Under the pieces are notes generated by a model. The model saw only the letters and a list, made by a program, of their open reading frames with translations. It was not told the origin of the DNA and ran no database searches. DNA of 64,000 nt from Actinomadura mexicana (GTDB lineage: Bacteria; Actinomycetota; Actinomycetes; Streptosporangiales; Streptosporangiaceae). Location: the NCBI RefSeq assembly GCF_900188105.1, contig NZ_FZNP01000007.1:310001-374000 (forward strand), read 5' to 3'. Every line of letters begins with the position of its first letter. Position 1 is the first letter of the stretch. Below are positions 35,785 through 44,533 of this stretch, piece after piece. The position numbers and the translations under genes were made by a program.

Positions 35785-36621
35785 GTGATCGGCCGGAGCG
35801 AGGACCAGGGGATTCCGCCCGAGTTCTTCGAGGCGGGGTCGGCGTCGTTCGTCGACTTCCTGCGCCTGCACTCCCCTGAGCTGCTGCCCGTCAACCGGGT
35901 GCCCGAGGGGGACGCGCCCGAGCTTCCGCACGGGACGACGGTCCTGGCGCTGACGTTCCCGGGTGGCGTCATGATGGCCGGCGACCGGCGCGCCACGCAG
36001 GGCCACCGCATCGCCTATCGCGAACTCGACAAGGTGCAGCGCGCCGACGAGTACTCCGCCGTCGCCTTCGCGGGAACGGTCGGGCTGGCGCTGGAGATGG
36101 TCCACCTGTTCCAGGTGGAGCTGGAGCACTACGAGAAGATGGAGACCGTCCCGCTGTCGCTGCCGGGCAAGGCCCGCCGCCTCGGCGCCGTGATCCAGGC
36201 CAACCTCGCGCAGGCGCTCCAAGGGCTCGCGGTCGTCCCGCTGTTCGCCGGCCTCGACCCCGGCTCCGGGGTGGCCCGGATCTACACCTACGACATCACC
36301 GGCGCCCCGCAGGAGGCCCGCGGCTTCCACGCCGACGGCTCCGGCTCCCCGTACGCGGCCGGCGCGCTGAAGAAGCTCTACCGCGACGACCTGTCCCTGG
36401 AGGACGCGGCCACCGTCTGCGTCCAGGCCCTCTACGACGCGGCCGACGACGACACCGCCACCGGCGGCCCCGACCCGGCCCGGCGCATCTACCCGACGAT
36501 CGCGGTCGTCACCGCCGACGGCTACCGGCGGCTGCCCGACGAGCAGGTGGCGGCGATCGCCGAGGAGGTCGTGCGCGGCCGGACCGAGCGGCCCGGCGGA
36601 CCCGTCGCGCCCCTGCGCTGA
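35785..36621 (+). CDS. prcB: Stand-alone proteasome beta subunit (PrcB-like)
   Basis: GTG 35785 with GGAGAGGAG upstream gives 278 residues. A 50-residue propeptide precedes the cleavage site and Thr51 becomes the nucleophile (HG|TTVLALTFPGGVMMAGDRR). Counting from it, Asp17 and Lys33 of the mature enzyme are in place, and GSGSPYAAGALKKLY and ALYDAADDDTATGGPD also match active beta subunits. So it looks catalytically complete. It is odd because no prcA, pup, mpa or pafA gene is adjacent, while in most actinobacteria these cluster. It may be a second copy, or partner an alpha subunit encoded elsewhere. Confidence 0.92.
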   Translation: MIGRSEDQGIPPEFFEAGSASFVDFLRLHSPELLPVNRVPEGDAPELPHGTTVLALTFPGGVMMAGDRRATQGHRIAYRELDKVQRADEYSAVAFAGTVGLALEMVHLFQVELEHYEKMETVPLSLPGKARRLGAVIQANLAQALQGLAVVPLFAGLDPGSGVARIYTYDITGAPQEARGFHADGSGSPYAAGALKKLYRDDLSLEDAATVCVQALYDAADDDTATGGPDPARRIYPTIAVVTADGYRRLPDEQVAAIAEEVVRGRTERPGGPVAPLR

Positions 36622-36647
36622 GCGCCGGGAACGTCGTACCCGGCTTC

Positions 36648-36653
36648 TAGACT
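36648..36653 (+). promoter_or_regulatory. -10 element of a probable leaderless promoter (polX gene)
   Basis: TAGACT lies 7 nt before the ATG at 36661, with no SD in between. It lies just beyond the prcB stop, so polX probably has its own transcript. Confidence 0.5.
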
Positions 36654-36660
36654 CGACCCC

Positions 36661-38382
36661 ATGGCACGGGCGAACGACGAGGCTGCGGCCCTCATCCAGG
36701 AACTGGCCGATCTGCTGTCCATCACGGGCGGCGACGCGTTCAAGATCAGGGCGTACGAGAGGGCGGCGCGGGCGGTCGCGGGCCACCCCGGCGACATCGC
36801 CGGCCTCGACCTGGCCGGGCTGCGCACGATCTCGGGGGTGGGCGACGCGATCGCCAAGAAGCTCCTCGACTACAACACCACCGGCACGATCCGGCAGGTG
36901 GAGGAGCTGCGCACGCAGATCCCGGCCGGGGTCCGCGCCCTGACGGCCATCCCCACGCTCGGCCCGAAGAAGGCCCTCGCCGTCCACGAGGCGCTCGGCG
37001 TCTCCTCGGTGGACGAGCTGGCCTCCGCCGTCCAGGAGGGCCGGCTCCGCGGGCTCAAGGGCTTCGGCGTCAAGACCGAGGAGAACATCCTCCACGGCAT
37101 CGAGCTGATGCGCAGCTCCGGCGAGCGCGTCCTGGTCGACGCCGCGGCGGGCGTCGCCGACGAGATCGTCGCGGCCCTGTCCGAGCTGCCCCAGGTGGAA
37201 CGCTGCGCCCACGCCGGCTCGCTGCGCCGGATGCGCGAGACGATCGGCGACGTGGACGTGCTGGCCGCCTCCCGCGACCCGCGTCCGATCATGGAAGCGT
37301 TCACCGCGCTCCCGTTCGTCGCGGAGGTGATCGCGGGCGGCGACAAGAAGACCTCGATCCGCACCGCCAGGGGCCTGCAGGTCGACCTGCGCGTCGTCCC
37401 GCCCGAGTCGTGGGGCGCCGCGCTCCAGTACTTCACCGGCTCGCAGGCCCACAACATCCGCACCCGCGAGATCGCCGTCAAGGCGGGGCTCAGGCTGTCG
37501 GAGTACGGGCTGTTCGACGCCCGGACCGACGAGCTCATCGTGTCCGAGACCGAGGAGGAGGTCTACGAGCGCCTCGGCCTTCCCTGGGTCCACCCCGCCC
37601 TCCGCGAGGACGCCGGCGAGATCGAGGCGGCGCTGAGGGACGAGCTGCCCCGCCTGGTGACCGTCGAGGACCTGCGCGGCGACCTGCACAGCCACACCGA
37701 CCTGACCGACGGCGTCGCCTCCCTGGAGGACATGGCCGCCGCCGCGCGGGACCGCGGCCTGGAGTACTACGCGATCACCGACCACGCGCCGGACCTGGTC
37801 ATGCAGCGCATGACCGACGAGAAGATGCTCGCCCAGCGCGCGCAGGTCGCCGAGTTGCGGGAGCGGTTCCCCGGCCTCACGCTCCTGCACGGCACCGAGC
37901 TCAACATCGGCCCCGACGGCGGCGTCGACTGGGACGCCGGCTTCCTGTCCGGCTTCGACGTCTGCGTCGCCTCCGTCCACTCCCACTTCACGCAGGACGA
38001 GGCGAGCATGACCCGGCGGCTCGTCCGCGCGTGCGAGAACCCCCACGTCCACGTGATCGGGCACCCCACCGCCCGCAGCATCGGCCGGCGGGCGCCGGTG
38101 AACGCCGACTGGGACGAGGTGTTCCGCGCCGCCGCCCGCACCGGCACCGCGATGGAGATCGACTCCTTCCCCGACCGCCTCGACCTGCCCGCCGACCTGA
38201 TCCGGCGCGCGAAGCGGTTCGGCGTGAGGTTCTCCATCGACACCGACGCCCACTCGGTCGGCCACCACCGCAACATCCGCTACGGCGTGGGCACCGCCCA
38301 GCGGGGCTGGCTGACCCCCGACGACGTCATCAACACCTGGCCGCTGGAGCGCCTCCGCGCGTTCCTGCGCAAGGCCGCCTGA
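36661..38382 (+). CDS. polX: PHP-domain DNA polymerase X
   Basis: This is a 573-residue family-X polymerase. The N-terminal lyase-like helices and HhH motifs (GVGDAIAKKLLD, GFGVKTEENIL) precede the polymerase palm with CAHAGSLRRMRETIGDVDVL, which holds the metal-binding Asp pair. The C-terminal PHP phosphoesterase (residues about 335-570) has GDLHSHTDLTDG, YAITDHAPD, ASVHSHF and IDTDAHSVGHH. It fills short gaps and removes 3' ends in base excision repair. Length matches the bacterial PolX class. Confidence 0.93.
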   Translation: MARANDEAAALIQELADLLSITGGDAFKIRAYERAARAVAGHPGDIAGLDLAGLRTISGVGDAIAKKLLDYNTTGTIRQVEELRTQIPAGVRALTAIPTLGPKKALAVHEALGVSSVDELASAVQEGRLRGLKGFGVKTEENILHGIELMRSSGERVLVDAAAGVADEIVAALSELPQVERCAHAGSLRRMRETIGDVDVLAASRDPRPIMEAFTALPFVAEVIAGGDKKTSIRTARGLQVDLRVVPPESWGAALQYFTGSQAHNIRTREIAVKAGLRLSEYGLFDARTDELIVSETEEEVYERLGLPWVHPALREDAGEIEAALRDELPRLVTVEDLRGDLHSHTDLTDGVASLEDMAAAARDRGLEYYAITDHAPDLVMQRMTDEKMLAQRAQVAELRERFPGLTLLHGTELNIGPDGGVDWDAGFLSGFDVCVASVHSHFTQDEASMTRRLVRACENPHVHVIGHPTARSIGRRAPVNADWDEVFRAAARTGTAMEIDSFPDRLDLPADLIRRAKRFGVRFSIDTDAHSVGHHRNIRYGVGTAQRGWLTPDDVINTWPLERLRAFLRKAA

Positions 38383-38389
38383 GCGCGGG

Positions 38390-39388
38390 TCAGGCGGGCT
38401 GGGGCGCCTCGGCGGGCCTCGGGGCCGCCGGGGCCGTCCCCGCGGCCGCGGGGACGGGGCCCCGGTCGCGCAGGGCGAAGAAGAGGCGGAACGCCGCGAT
38501 CCACATCAGCACCGACCCGAGCATGTGCAGCAGCACCAGGCCGGCGGGGACGCCGAGGAAGTACTGGGTGTAGCCGACGGCGCCCTGCAGGACGATCAGC
38601 CCGGCCAGCTCGTGGGCGCGGCGGCGGGCGGCGGCCGGCGCCCCCGCGCGGTGCAGGGCCACGATGGCGAGCACCGTCAGCGCGATGGTGAGCCACGCCA
38701 GCTCGCCGTGGATCCGGGCGACGTCGGTGATGTCGAACCCGTAGCGGCGCGACTCGGCGTCGCCCGCGTGCGGTCCGGTGCCGGTGACGACGGTGCCCGC
38801 GACGAGCACCGCGGCGCAGGAGACCAGCAGCGCGGCGGCGAGGCGGCGCGTCCAGGGCCCGGTGAGCGGCCGGGGCGGCGCGTCGCCCTCCCCAGCGCGG
38901 ATCCAGAGCGCGACGCAGAACACCAGCAGGGCCGGCGAGACCAGGAAGTGCAGCGAGACCGCCGCCGGGTGCAGCTTGGTCAGCACGACGATGCCGCCGA
39001 TGACGGCCTGGGCGAACACGCTCATCGGCTGGGCCAGCGCCCACCACACCAGGCTCCGGCGGCGCGGCCGCAGCCGCAGCGCGGCGACGAACACCAGCAC
39101 GCCGACGCCCAGCACGACGAAGGTGATCAGCCGGTTGCCGAACTCGATCGACATGTTGAGCACGTGGTGCTCGGGGTCGTGGGTCGGCACGAGGCTGTCG
39201 CCGGAGCAGCGCGGCCAGTCGGGGCAGCCGAGGCCGGACTTGGTGACGCGGACGGCGCCGCCGCTGACGACGATCACCACGTTGCCGATGACCCCGATCA
39301 GCGCGAGCAGCCGCAGGGACCCGGGCGTCGGGCGCCACACGGCGTTCCAGGTCCGGGTCAGGAGGTTGGACGACTCTCGCTCTGCCAC
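38390..39388 (-). CDS. ctaA: Heme A synthase (CtaA/COX15)
   Basis: This is a 332-residue protein with eight predicted helices. It oxidises heme O to heme A for the aa3-type oxidase. Visible signatures are SGGAVRVTKSGLGCPDWPRC with the redox Cys pair of Gram-positive CtaA, EFGNRLITF with the conserved Glu, and histidines in LHPAAVSLHFL, RIHGELAW and LLHMLGSVLMW that ligate heme. The C-terminus is an Ala/Pro-rich tail. It ends 7 bp from the convergent polX gene. GTG 39388 shows a leaderless promoter layout. Confidence 0.93.
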   Translation of the reverse strand: MAERESSNLLTRTWNAVWRPTPGSLRLLALIGVIGNVVIVVSGGAVRVTKSGLGCPDWPRCSGDSLVPTHDPEHHVLNMSIEFGNRLITFVVLGVGVLVFVAALRLRPRRRSLVWWALAQPMSVFAQAVIGGIVVLTKLHPAAVSLHFLVSPALLVFCVALWIRAGEGDAPPRPLTGPWTRRLAAALLVSCAAVLVAGTVVTGTGPHAGDAESRRYGFDITDVARIHGELAWLTIALTVLAIVALHRAGAPAAARRRAHELAGLIVLQGAVGYTQYFLGVPAGLVLLHMLGSVLMWIAAFRLFFALRDRGPVPAAAGTAPAAPRPAEAPQPA

Positions 39389-39395
39389 GGCACCA

Positions 39396-39401
39396 ATCGT
39401 A
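39396..39401 (-). promoter_or_regulatory. -10 element of a probable leaderless promoter (ctaA)
   Basis: On the minus strand TACGAT lies 7 nt before the GTG at 39388 and no SD is visible. Confidence 0.5.
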
Positions 39402-39467
39402 TGGCCGGGTCCCCGCGACCGTGACCCGGCCCCCGCCCACGCCCGCGGCTCCGCCCGCGTCCGCGGG

Positions 39468-40691
39468 TCAGGCGCCGTACGGGCCGGGGGGCCGCGGCGG
39501 CAGGAACCCCGACGGGCCCTGCCCCGCCCACGGCGGCCCGGCCGGCAGGCCCGCCCCGGGGCGCGGCGGGGTGCGCAGGAACGCCTGCCTGGCCAGCGAC
39601 ATCAGTGCGAGGAGCGAGTCGCGGCGGGTCACGAACCAGCGCTGGTCCGCGACGCCCCGGTCGGCGCGCTTGTGCAGTAGCGCCAGCTCGGTCGCCGCGA
39701 GCTGGTAGTCGACCATGGCGCGGCCGGCGGGCGCGCCGCCGACCGAGCGGGCCCAGCGGCGGGCGGCGCGGCGCGAGGGGATGGAGCGCAGCATCCGCAC
39801 GTCCTGCGGCGTCACCAGGCCCGTCCCCGCGTACATCGGCAGGTAGGCCTCGATGCGGCGCACGGTGTTGCGCCGCTCGACGAACACGATGACGATCAGC
39901 GCGACCAGGACGCAGAAGTCCAGCAGGTAGACGATGCCGAGCCCGCCGAGCCCGAACGCGGCGGCGCCGTTCCACAGCCCGTGCAGCACCATCGCGCCGA
40001 GCAGCCCGGCGAGCGGCGCGGCGATCTGGCCGCGCCGGTGCGTGGCGGCGTAGGCGACGCCGAGGCCGGTCATCGAGGTGAACAGCGGGTGGCTGAGCGG
40101 CGCGATCAGGCCGCGCAGTATGAAGACCGCCTGGAGCTGCCGGGCGCCGCCGTCCTCGAAGGCCCGCATGTAGTAGGTGATGTTCTCCATCATGGCGAAG
40201 CCGAGCCCGACCATGGCGGCGTACATGATCCCGTCGGCGAACCCGTCGATCTCGTTGCGGCGGAACCACAGCATGCCGAACAGGACGGCGCCCTTAAGCG
40301 TCTCCTCGATGATCGGCGCGCCGATGGCGGCGCTGACGAAGTGGCCCTCCGTCTCGCCGAAGATGGGCACGGTCACGTACAGCATCCCGGCGGTGTTGAG
40401 CACGAGGGCGCCCAGCACGGCGACGCCCGCGCCCCACATGAACGAGAAGGCGAGGGCGCGCGGCGGCTCGGGCTCCAGCCGGTCGAGGGTGAGGGCGAGG
40501 GCGACCAGCACCGGGATCGGCAGGATGGCGAGGAGCACCCCGACCCAGAAGCCGGCCCCGCCGAGCGCGGCGATCGCGCCGAGCGCGACGACGGCGCACA
40601 GCCCGGACACGGTCATGCCGAGGATCAGGCCGACCGGAGGCCGCCCGGGGACACGGCCTTCGAGCACCGCCTTGGGATCCATGCTCGCCAT
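39468..40691 (-). CDS. PrsW-family intramembrane metalloprotease
   Basis: This is a 407-residue membrane protein. The zinc and active-site motifs of the PrsW/CAAX-related family are visible: EETLKGAVLFGMLWFRR, GLGFAMMENITYYM, SHPLFTSMTG and MVLHGLWNGAAAF. About nine helices occupy residues 20-285; a basic C-terminal 120-residue cytoplasmic tail follows, ending Pro/Gly-rich. PrsW proteases act in regulated proteolysis of anti-sigma factors; the substrate here is unknown. It lies between ctaA and ctaB on the same strand. Confidence 0.9.
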   Translation of the reverse strand: MASMDPKAVLEGRVPGRPPVGLILGMTVSGLCAVVALGAIAALGGAGFWVGVLLAILPIPVLVALALTLDRLEPEPPRALAFSFMWGAGVAVLGALVLNTAGMLYVTVPIFGETEGHFVSAAIGAPIIEETLKGAVLFGMLWFRRNEIDGFADGIMYAAMVGLGFAMMENITYYMRAFEDGGARQLQAVFILRGLIAPLSHPLFTSMTGLGVAYAATHRRGQIAAPLAGLLGAMVLHGLWNGAAAFGLGGLGIVYLLDFCVLVALIVIVFVERRNTVRRIEAYLPMYAGTGLVTPQDVRMLRSIPSRRAARRWARSVGGAPAGRAMVDYQLAATELALLHKRADRGVADQRWFVTRRDSLLALMSLARQAFLRTPPRPGAGLPAGPPWAGQGPSGFLPPRPPGPYGA

Positions 40692-40698
40692 AACGCGA

Positions 40699-40704
40699 AG
40701 CGTA
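40699..40704 (-). promoter_or_regulatory. -10 element of a probable leaderless promoter (PrsW gene)
   Basis: TACGCT on the minus strand lies 7 nt before the ATG at 40691, which marks that ATG as the preferred start over the longer reading. Confidence 0.5.
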
Positions 40705-40764
40705 ACGGCAGGCCGCACCGATCGCTAAAGCGCCGCTGGTCCCCGCGGCGGCGCGGGAGGCGGG

Positions 40765-41766
40765 TCAGTACAGGAGCGGGTCGACCGCCACGGCGGTGAA
40801 CAGCAGCGCCAGGTAGACGTTCGACAGGTGGAAGAAGCGCATCGGCCGCAGGTGGACGCCGGTGACCCCGGCGCGCACGGCCTTCAGCAGCCGGTGCCCC
40901 TCGGCCAGGAAGACCAGGCCCAGCACGACGGCGACGGCCCCGTACACCGGGCCCATCCCGGCGACGGGCCACAGCAGCAGCGAACAGGCGACGGTCGCGT
41001 AGGTGTACACGAGGCTCTCGACGACGACGCGGCGCTCGGACGCGACGACCGGCAGCATCGGGACCTTCGCGACGGCGTAGTCCTCGCGGTAGCGCATCGC
41101 GAGCGTCCAGGTGTGCGGCGGCGTCCAGAGGAACACCACGCCGAACAGGACGAACGGCGTCCAGGCGACGCTGCCGGTGATGGCGGCCCAGCCGATGAGG
41201 ACGGGCATGCACCCGGCGATGCCCCCCCACACGACGTTCTGCGAGGTGCGCCGCTTGAGCAGCAGCGAGTAGACGAAGACGTAGAACAGGATCGCGAACA
41301 GCGAGCCCGCCGCGGCGATCGGGTTGACCGTGAGCAGGAACCCGGCGGTGGACAGCACGGCGAGCGTCACCCCGAAGACCAGGGCGCGGGCCGGGGTGAC
41401 CTGGTGGCGGGCCAGCGGGCGGCGCCGGGTGCGGCGCATCTTGGCGTCGATGTCGCGGTCGATGTAGCAGTTGATCGCGTTGGCGGCGCCGGCGGACATG
41501 GTGCCGAACGCCAGCGTCAGCAGCACGGTGGACAGCGACGGCAGGCCCCGTTCCGCCAGGAACATCACCGGGATGGTGGTGATCAAGAGCAGCTCGATCA
41601 CGCGCGGCTTGGTCAGCGCCACGTAGGCGCGCACGCTCGCACCGGGCGTGCGCCGGGCGTCCCGCTCGGCGGGGGGCGGCGCGAGCCTGGACGCGGGCGC
41701 CTCCGGCACCTGCTCGTCCAGGTCGATCCCGCGCTTGTTACTGAGCACCGTCACAATCGGGTCCAC
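40765..41766 (-). CDS. ctaB: Heme O synthase (protoheme IX farnesyltransferase)
   Basis: This is a 333-residue UbiA-superfamily prenyltransferase with seven to nine helices. The first Asp-rich motif NCYIDRDIDAKMRRTRRRPL and the WTPPHTWTLAMRYREDY loop with KVPMLPVV are typical of CtaB. It adds the farnesyl group to heme B, feeding CtaA. A 45-residue soluble N-terminal extension precedes the first helix, so a later start is possible; GTG 41766 is used here and lacks an obvious SD. It is divergent from tkt. Confidence 0.94.
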   Translation of the reverse strand: MDPIVTVLSNKRGIDLDEQVPEAPASRLAPPPAERDARRTPGASVRAYVALTKPRVIELLLITTIPVMFLAERGLPSLSTVLLTLAFGTMSAGAANAINCYIDRDIDAKMRRTRRRPLARHQVTPARALVFGVTLAVLSTAGFLLTVNPIAAAGSLFAILFYVFVYSLLLKRRTSQNVVWGGIAGCMPVLIGWAAITGSVAWTPFVLFGVVFLWTPPHTWTLAMRYREDYAVAKVPMLPVVASERRVVVESLVYTYATVACSLLLWPVAGMGPVYGAVAVVLGLVFLAEGHRLLKAVRAGVTGVHLRPMRFFHLSNVYLALLFTAVAVDPLLY

Positions 41767-42309
41767 GTCTGACTAGGGATGAGAAATCGGTACCACCCTG
41801 GCGGTGCCCCGCGATCGGGCCGGCCTCGGCTGGGTGCGACTTCGGCTTGGTCGTGTTGCCGCGGCCGCTGGCCTCAGCCGCGCAATCACTGTAGTCCGCC
41901 CCCTCCCGGAGGCGCGCACCGGGTCGCCGGACGCGCCGCGCCCGATGCCGGCCGGACCGGCCGGACCGGGGCCCGACCGGGGGGCGACCTCGGATCACCC
42001 GCCGGATCACCCGTGCGGGGGGGTTAGTCCGCGGGGCGTTCGGGCAAGGGTGCATGCAGCGTCGCGGCCCGATGCCCGGCGTGCGGCGCAGCGGTCCCCC
42101 GCACCCGCCTGCCGCGGCCCTCCCGCGCGATAGGCTCGCGGCGGGCGCGGGCATGATCTTCGCGACCGCGCCCGCACGGCGTGCGGGGCGGGGGGAAGAG
42201 GCGCCGCACCGCCGGGCGTTGTCCGCTGTGGGGCCGTCTTCGGGGCCGCCGGCGCACGACATCACAGAGTGGTTCTTTGACATCGGTTCGAGAGGAGCCT
42301 GGCGTTTCC
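41767..42309. other. 543-bp intergenic region between divergent ctaB and tkt
   Basis: I find no convincing gene here; possible reading frames lack SD sites and have poor amino-acid composition. A direct repeat of GGATCACCCG occurs at 41992-42001 and 42004-42013 (12-bp period), and CCGGACCGG is duplicated just before it. TTGACA at 42277-42282 could be a -35 for tkt, but no good -10 follows. GAGAGGAG near 42289 is the probable tkt SD. The region probably holds both promoters. Confidence 0.6.
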
Positions 42310-44436
42310 GTGAGCAGGGACAACAGCACGTTTGAGTGGTCCGACCAGGACCGGCGCGCGGTGGACGTGATCCGCGCCCTCGCCATGGACGCGGTCGAGG
42401 AGGCGGGCTCCGGTCACCCGGGCACGGCGATGAGCCTCGCGCCGGCCGCCTACCTTCTCTTCCAGCGCTTCCTGCGGCACGACCCGACCGACCCGCACTG
42501 GGCCGGACGGGACAGGTTCGTGCTGTCCTGCGGTCACTCCAGCCTGACCCTTTACATCCAGCTGTACCTGTCGGGCTACCCGCTGACGCTGGACGACCTG
42601 AAGTCGCTGCGCAAGTGGGGCAGCCTCACGCCCGGCCACCCCGAGTACGGGCACACCGCGGGCGTGGAGACCACCACCGGGCCCCTCGGGCAGGGCGTCG
42701 CCAACGCCGTGGGCATGGCGATGGCGGCCCGCCGCGAGCGCGGCCTCTTCGACCCGGACGCGCCTGAGGGCGAGTCCCCCTTCGACCACACCGTCTGGGC
42801 GTTCGCGTCCGACGGCGACATCGAGGAGGGCATCAGCCACGAGGCGAGCGCGCTGGCGGCGCACCAGCGCCTGGGCAACCTGGTCCTGCTCTACGACGAC
42901 AACCACATCTCGATCGAGGACGACACGGCGATCGCGCTGTCGGAGGACGTACGCGCCCGGTACGCGGCCTACGGCTGGGACGTCCACCACGTCGACTGGA
43001 CGCAGGACGGCGACTACGCGGAGACCGTCGCCGCGCTGGCGAAGGCGTTCGCCGCGGCCAAGGCCGAGACGTCCCGCCCGTCCTTCATCGCGCTGCGCAC
43101 GATCATCGGCTGGCCTGCGCCGAACAAGAAGAACACCGGCAAGATCCACGGTTCGGCTCTCGGCGCGGACGAGGTCGCCGCGACCAAGCGGATCCTCGGC
43201 ATGGACCCGGCCGAGAGCTTCCAGGTTCCCGAGGACGTGCTGGCCCACGCCCGCGCCGTGTCCGACCGGGGCCGCGCCGACCACGCCGAGTGGGCAAAGG
43301 CGTTCGAGGCGTGGCGCTCCGCGAACCCCGAGCGGGCCGCGGAGTTCGACCGGATCTCGTCCCGGACGCTTCCGGCCGGCTGGGAGGACGCGCTCCCGGA
43401 GTTCGAGGCGGGCAAGGCCCTCGCGACCCGCGCCGCGTCCGGCGAGGTGCTGGCGTCGCTGGCGCCGGCGCTGCCGGAGCTGTGGGGCGGCTCGGCCGAC
43501 CTCGCGGAGAGCAACAACACGACGATGAAGGGCGAGCCGTCCTTCATTCCGGAGGAGTTCCAGACCAAGGAGTTCCCCGGCCACCGCTACGGCCGGACGC
43601 TGCACTTCGGCGTCCGCGAGCACGCGATGGCCGCGATCTGCAACGGCATCGCGCTGCACGGCGGCACCCGCCCGTACGGCGGCACGTTCCTGATCTTCAG
43701 TGACTACATGCGCCCGGCGGTCCGGCTGGCGGCGCTGATGAAGCTGCCGGTCACCTTCGTCTGGACGCACGACTCGATCGGCCTCGGCGAGGACGGCCCG
43801 ACCCACCAGCCCGTCGAGCACCTGTGGGCGCTGCGGGCGATCCCCGGCCTGGACGTCGTCCGCCCGGCCGACGCCAACGAGACGGCGGTGGCGTGGCGGA
43901 CGGTCCTGCGGCACACCGACCGGCCGGCCGGGCTGGCCCTGACCCGGCAGAAGCTGGCGACGCTGGAGCGCGGCGGCGAGATCGCGTCCGCCGAGGGCGC
44001 CGCCAAGGGCGGCTATGTGCTGGCCGACGCCGAGGGCGGGCGGCCCGAAGTGATCATCATCGCGACCGGCAGCGAGGTGGAACCGGCGCTGCAGGCGCGC
44101 GAGACGCTGCAGTCCGAGGGCACCCCGACCCGCGTCGTGTCGATGCCGTGCGTGGAGTGGTTCGAGGAGCAGACCGAGGCCTACCGGCAGGAGGTCCTCC
44201 CGCCGGGCGTGCGGGCCCGGGTGTCGGTCGAGGCCGGCGTGGCGCTCGGCTGGCGCGGCTACGTCGGCGACGCCGGCGAGTCGGTGAGCCTGGAGCACTT
44301 CGGCGCCTCGGCCGACTACAAGACCCTGTTCCTGCAGTTCGGCCTGACGCCCGAGCGCGTGGTGGCGGCGGCCAAGGCCAGCCTCATCAAGGCCGGGGTC
44401 CGCCACGCCGGGCGGGGCGAGACGACCGGCAACTGA
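42310..44436 (+). CDS. tkt: Transketolase
   Basis: This is a 708-residue TPP enzyme. The N-domain has GSGHPGTAMSLAPAAYLLF, DRFVLSCGHSS, GPLGQGVANAVGMAMAA and the TPP/metal motif ASDGDIEEGISHEAS...YDDNHISI (in parts). The C-domain starts at LPELWGGSADLAESN and contains FGVREHAMAAICNGIALHGG with the catalytic Glu. It moves two-carbon units in the non-oxidative pentose phosphate branch. GTG 42310 is preceded by GAGAGGAG. It opens the operon, with tal 97 bp downstream. Confidence 0.97.
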   Translation: MSRDNSTFEWSDQDRRAVDVIRALAMDAVEEAGSGHPGTAMSLAPAAYLLFQRFLRHDPTDPHWAGRDRFVLSCGHSSLTLYIQLYLSGYPLTLDDLKSLRKWGSLTPGHPEYGHTAGVETTTGPLGQGVANAVGMAMAARRERGLFDPDAPEGESPFDHTVWAFASDGDIEEGISHEASALAAHQRLGNLVLLYDDNHISIEDDTAIALSEDVRARYAAYGWDVHHVDWTQDGDYAETVAALAKAFAAAKAETSRPSFIALRTIIGWPAPNKKNTGKIHGSALGADEVAATKRILGMDPAESFQVPEDVLAHARAVSDRGRADHAEWAKAFEAWRSANPERAAEFDRISSRTLPAGWEDALPEFEAGKALATRAASGEVLASLAPALPELWGGSADLAESNNTTMKGEPSFIPEEFQTKEFPGHRYGRTLHFGVREHAMAAICNGIALHGGTRPYGGTFLIFSDYMRPAVRLAALMKLPVTFVWTHDSIGLGEDGPTHQPVEHLWALRAIPGLDVVRPADANETAVAWRTVLRHTDRPAGLALTRQKLATLERGGEIASAEGAAKGGYVLADAEGGRPEVIIIATGSEVEPALQARETLQSEGTPTRVVSMPCVEWFEEQTEAYRQEVLPPGVRARVSVEAGVALGWRGYVGDAGESVSLEHFGASADYKTLFLQFGLTPERVVAAAKASLIKAGVRHAGRGETTGN

Positions 44437-44533
44437 GCGGGGGCCCGCGAGGCGGGCGGCGCCCGCGCATCCCTGGGCGGCGCCGCCCTTCCGCCCCCGG
44501 CGGGACGATCAAGACGACGACGAGGAGAAAGCG

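Noticed and set aside
42277..42282. TTGACA as the tkt -35 element
   Set aside because: No acceptable -10 hexamer lies 16-18 bp downstream.
41738..42283. 181-codon leftward open frame in the ctaB-tkt gap
   Set aside because: It overlaps the ctaB start, has no SD and an Arg/Pro/Gly-rich composition typical of antisense frames in GC-rich DNA.
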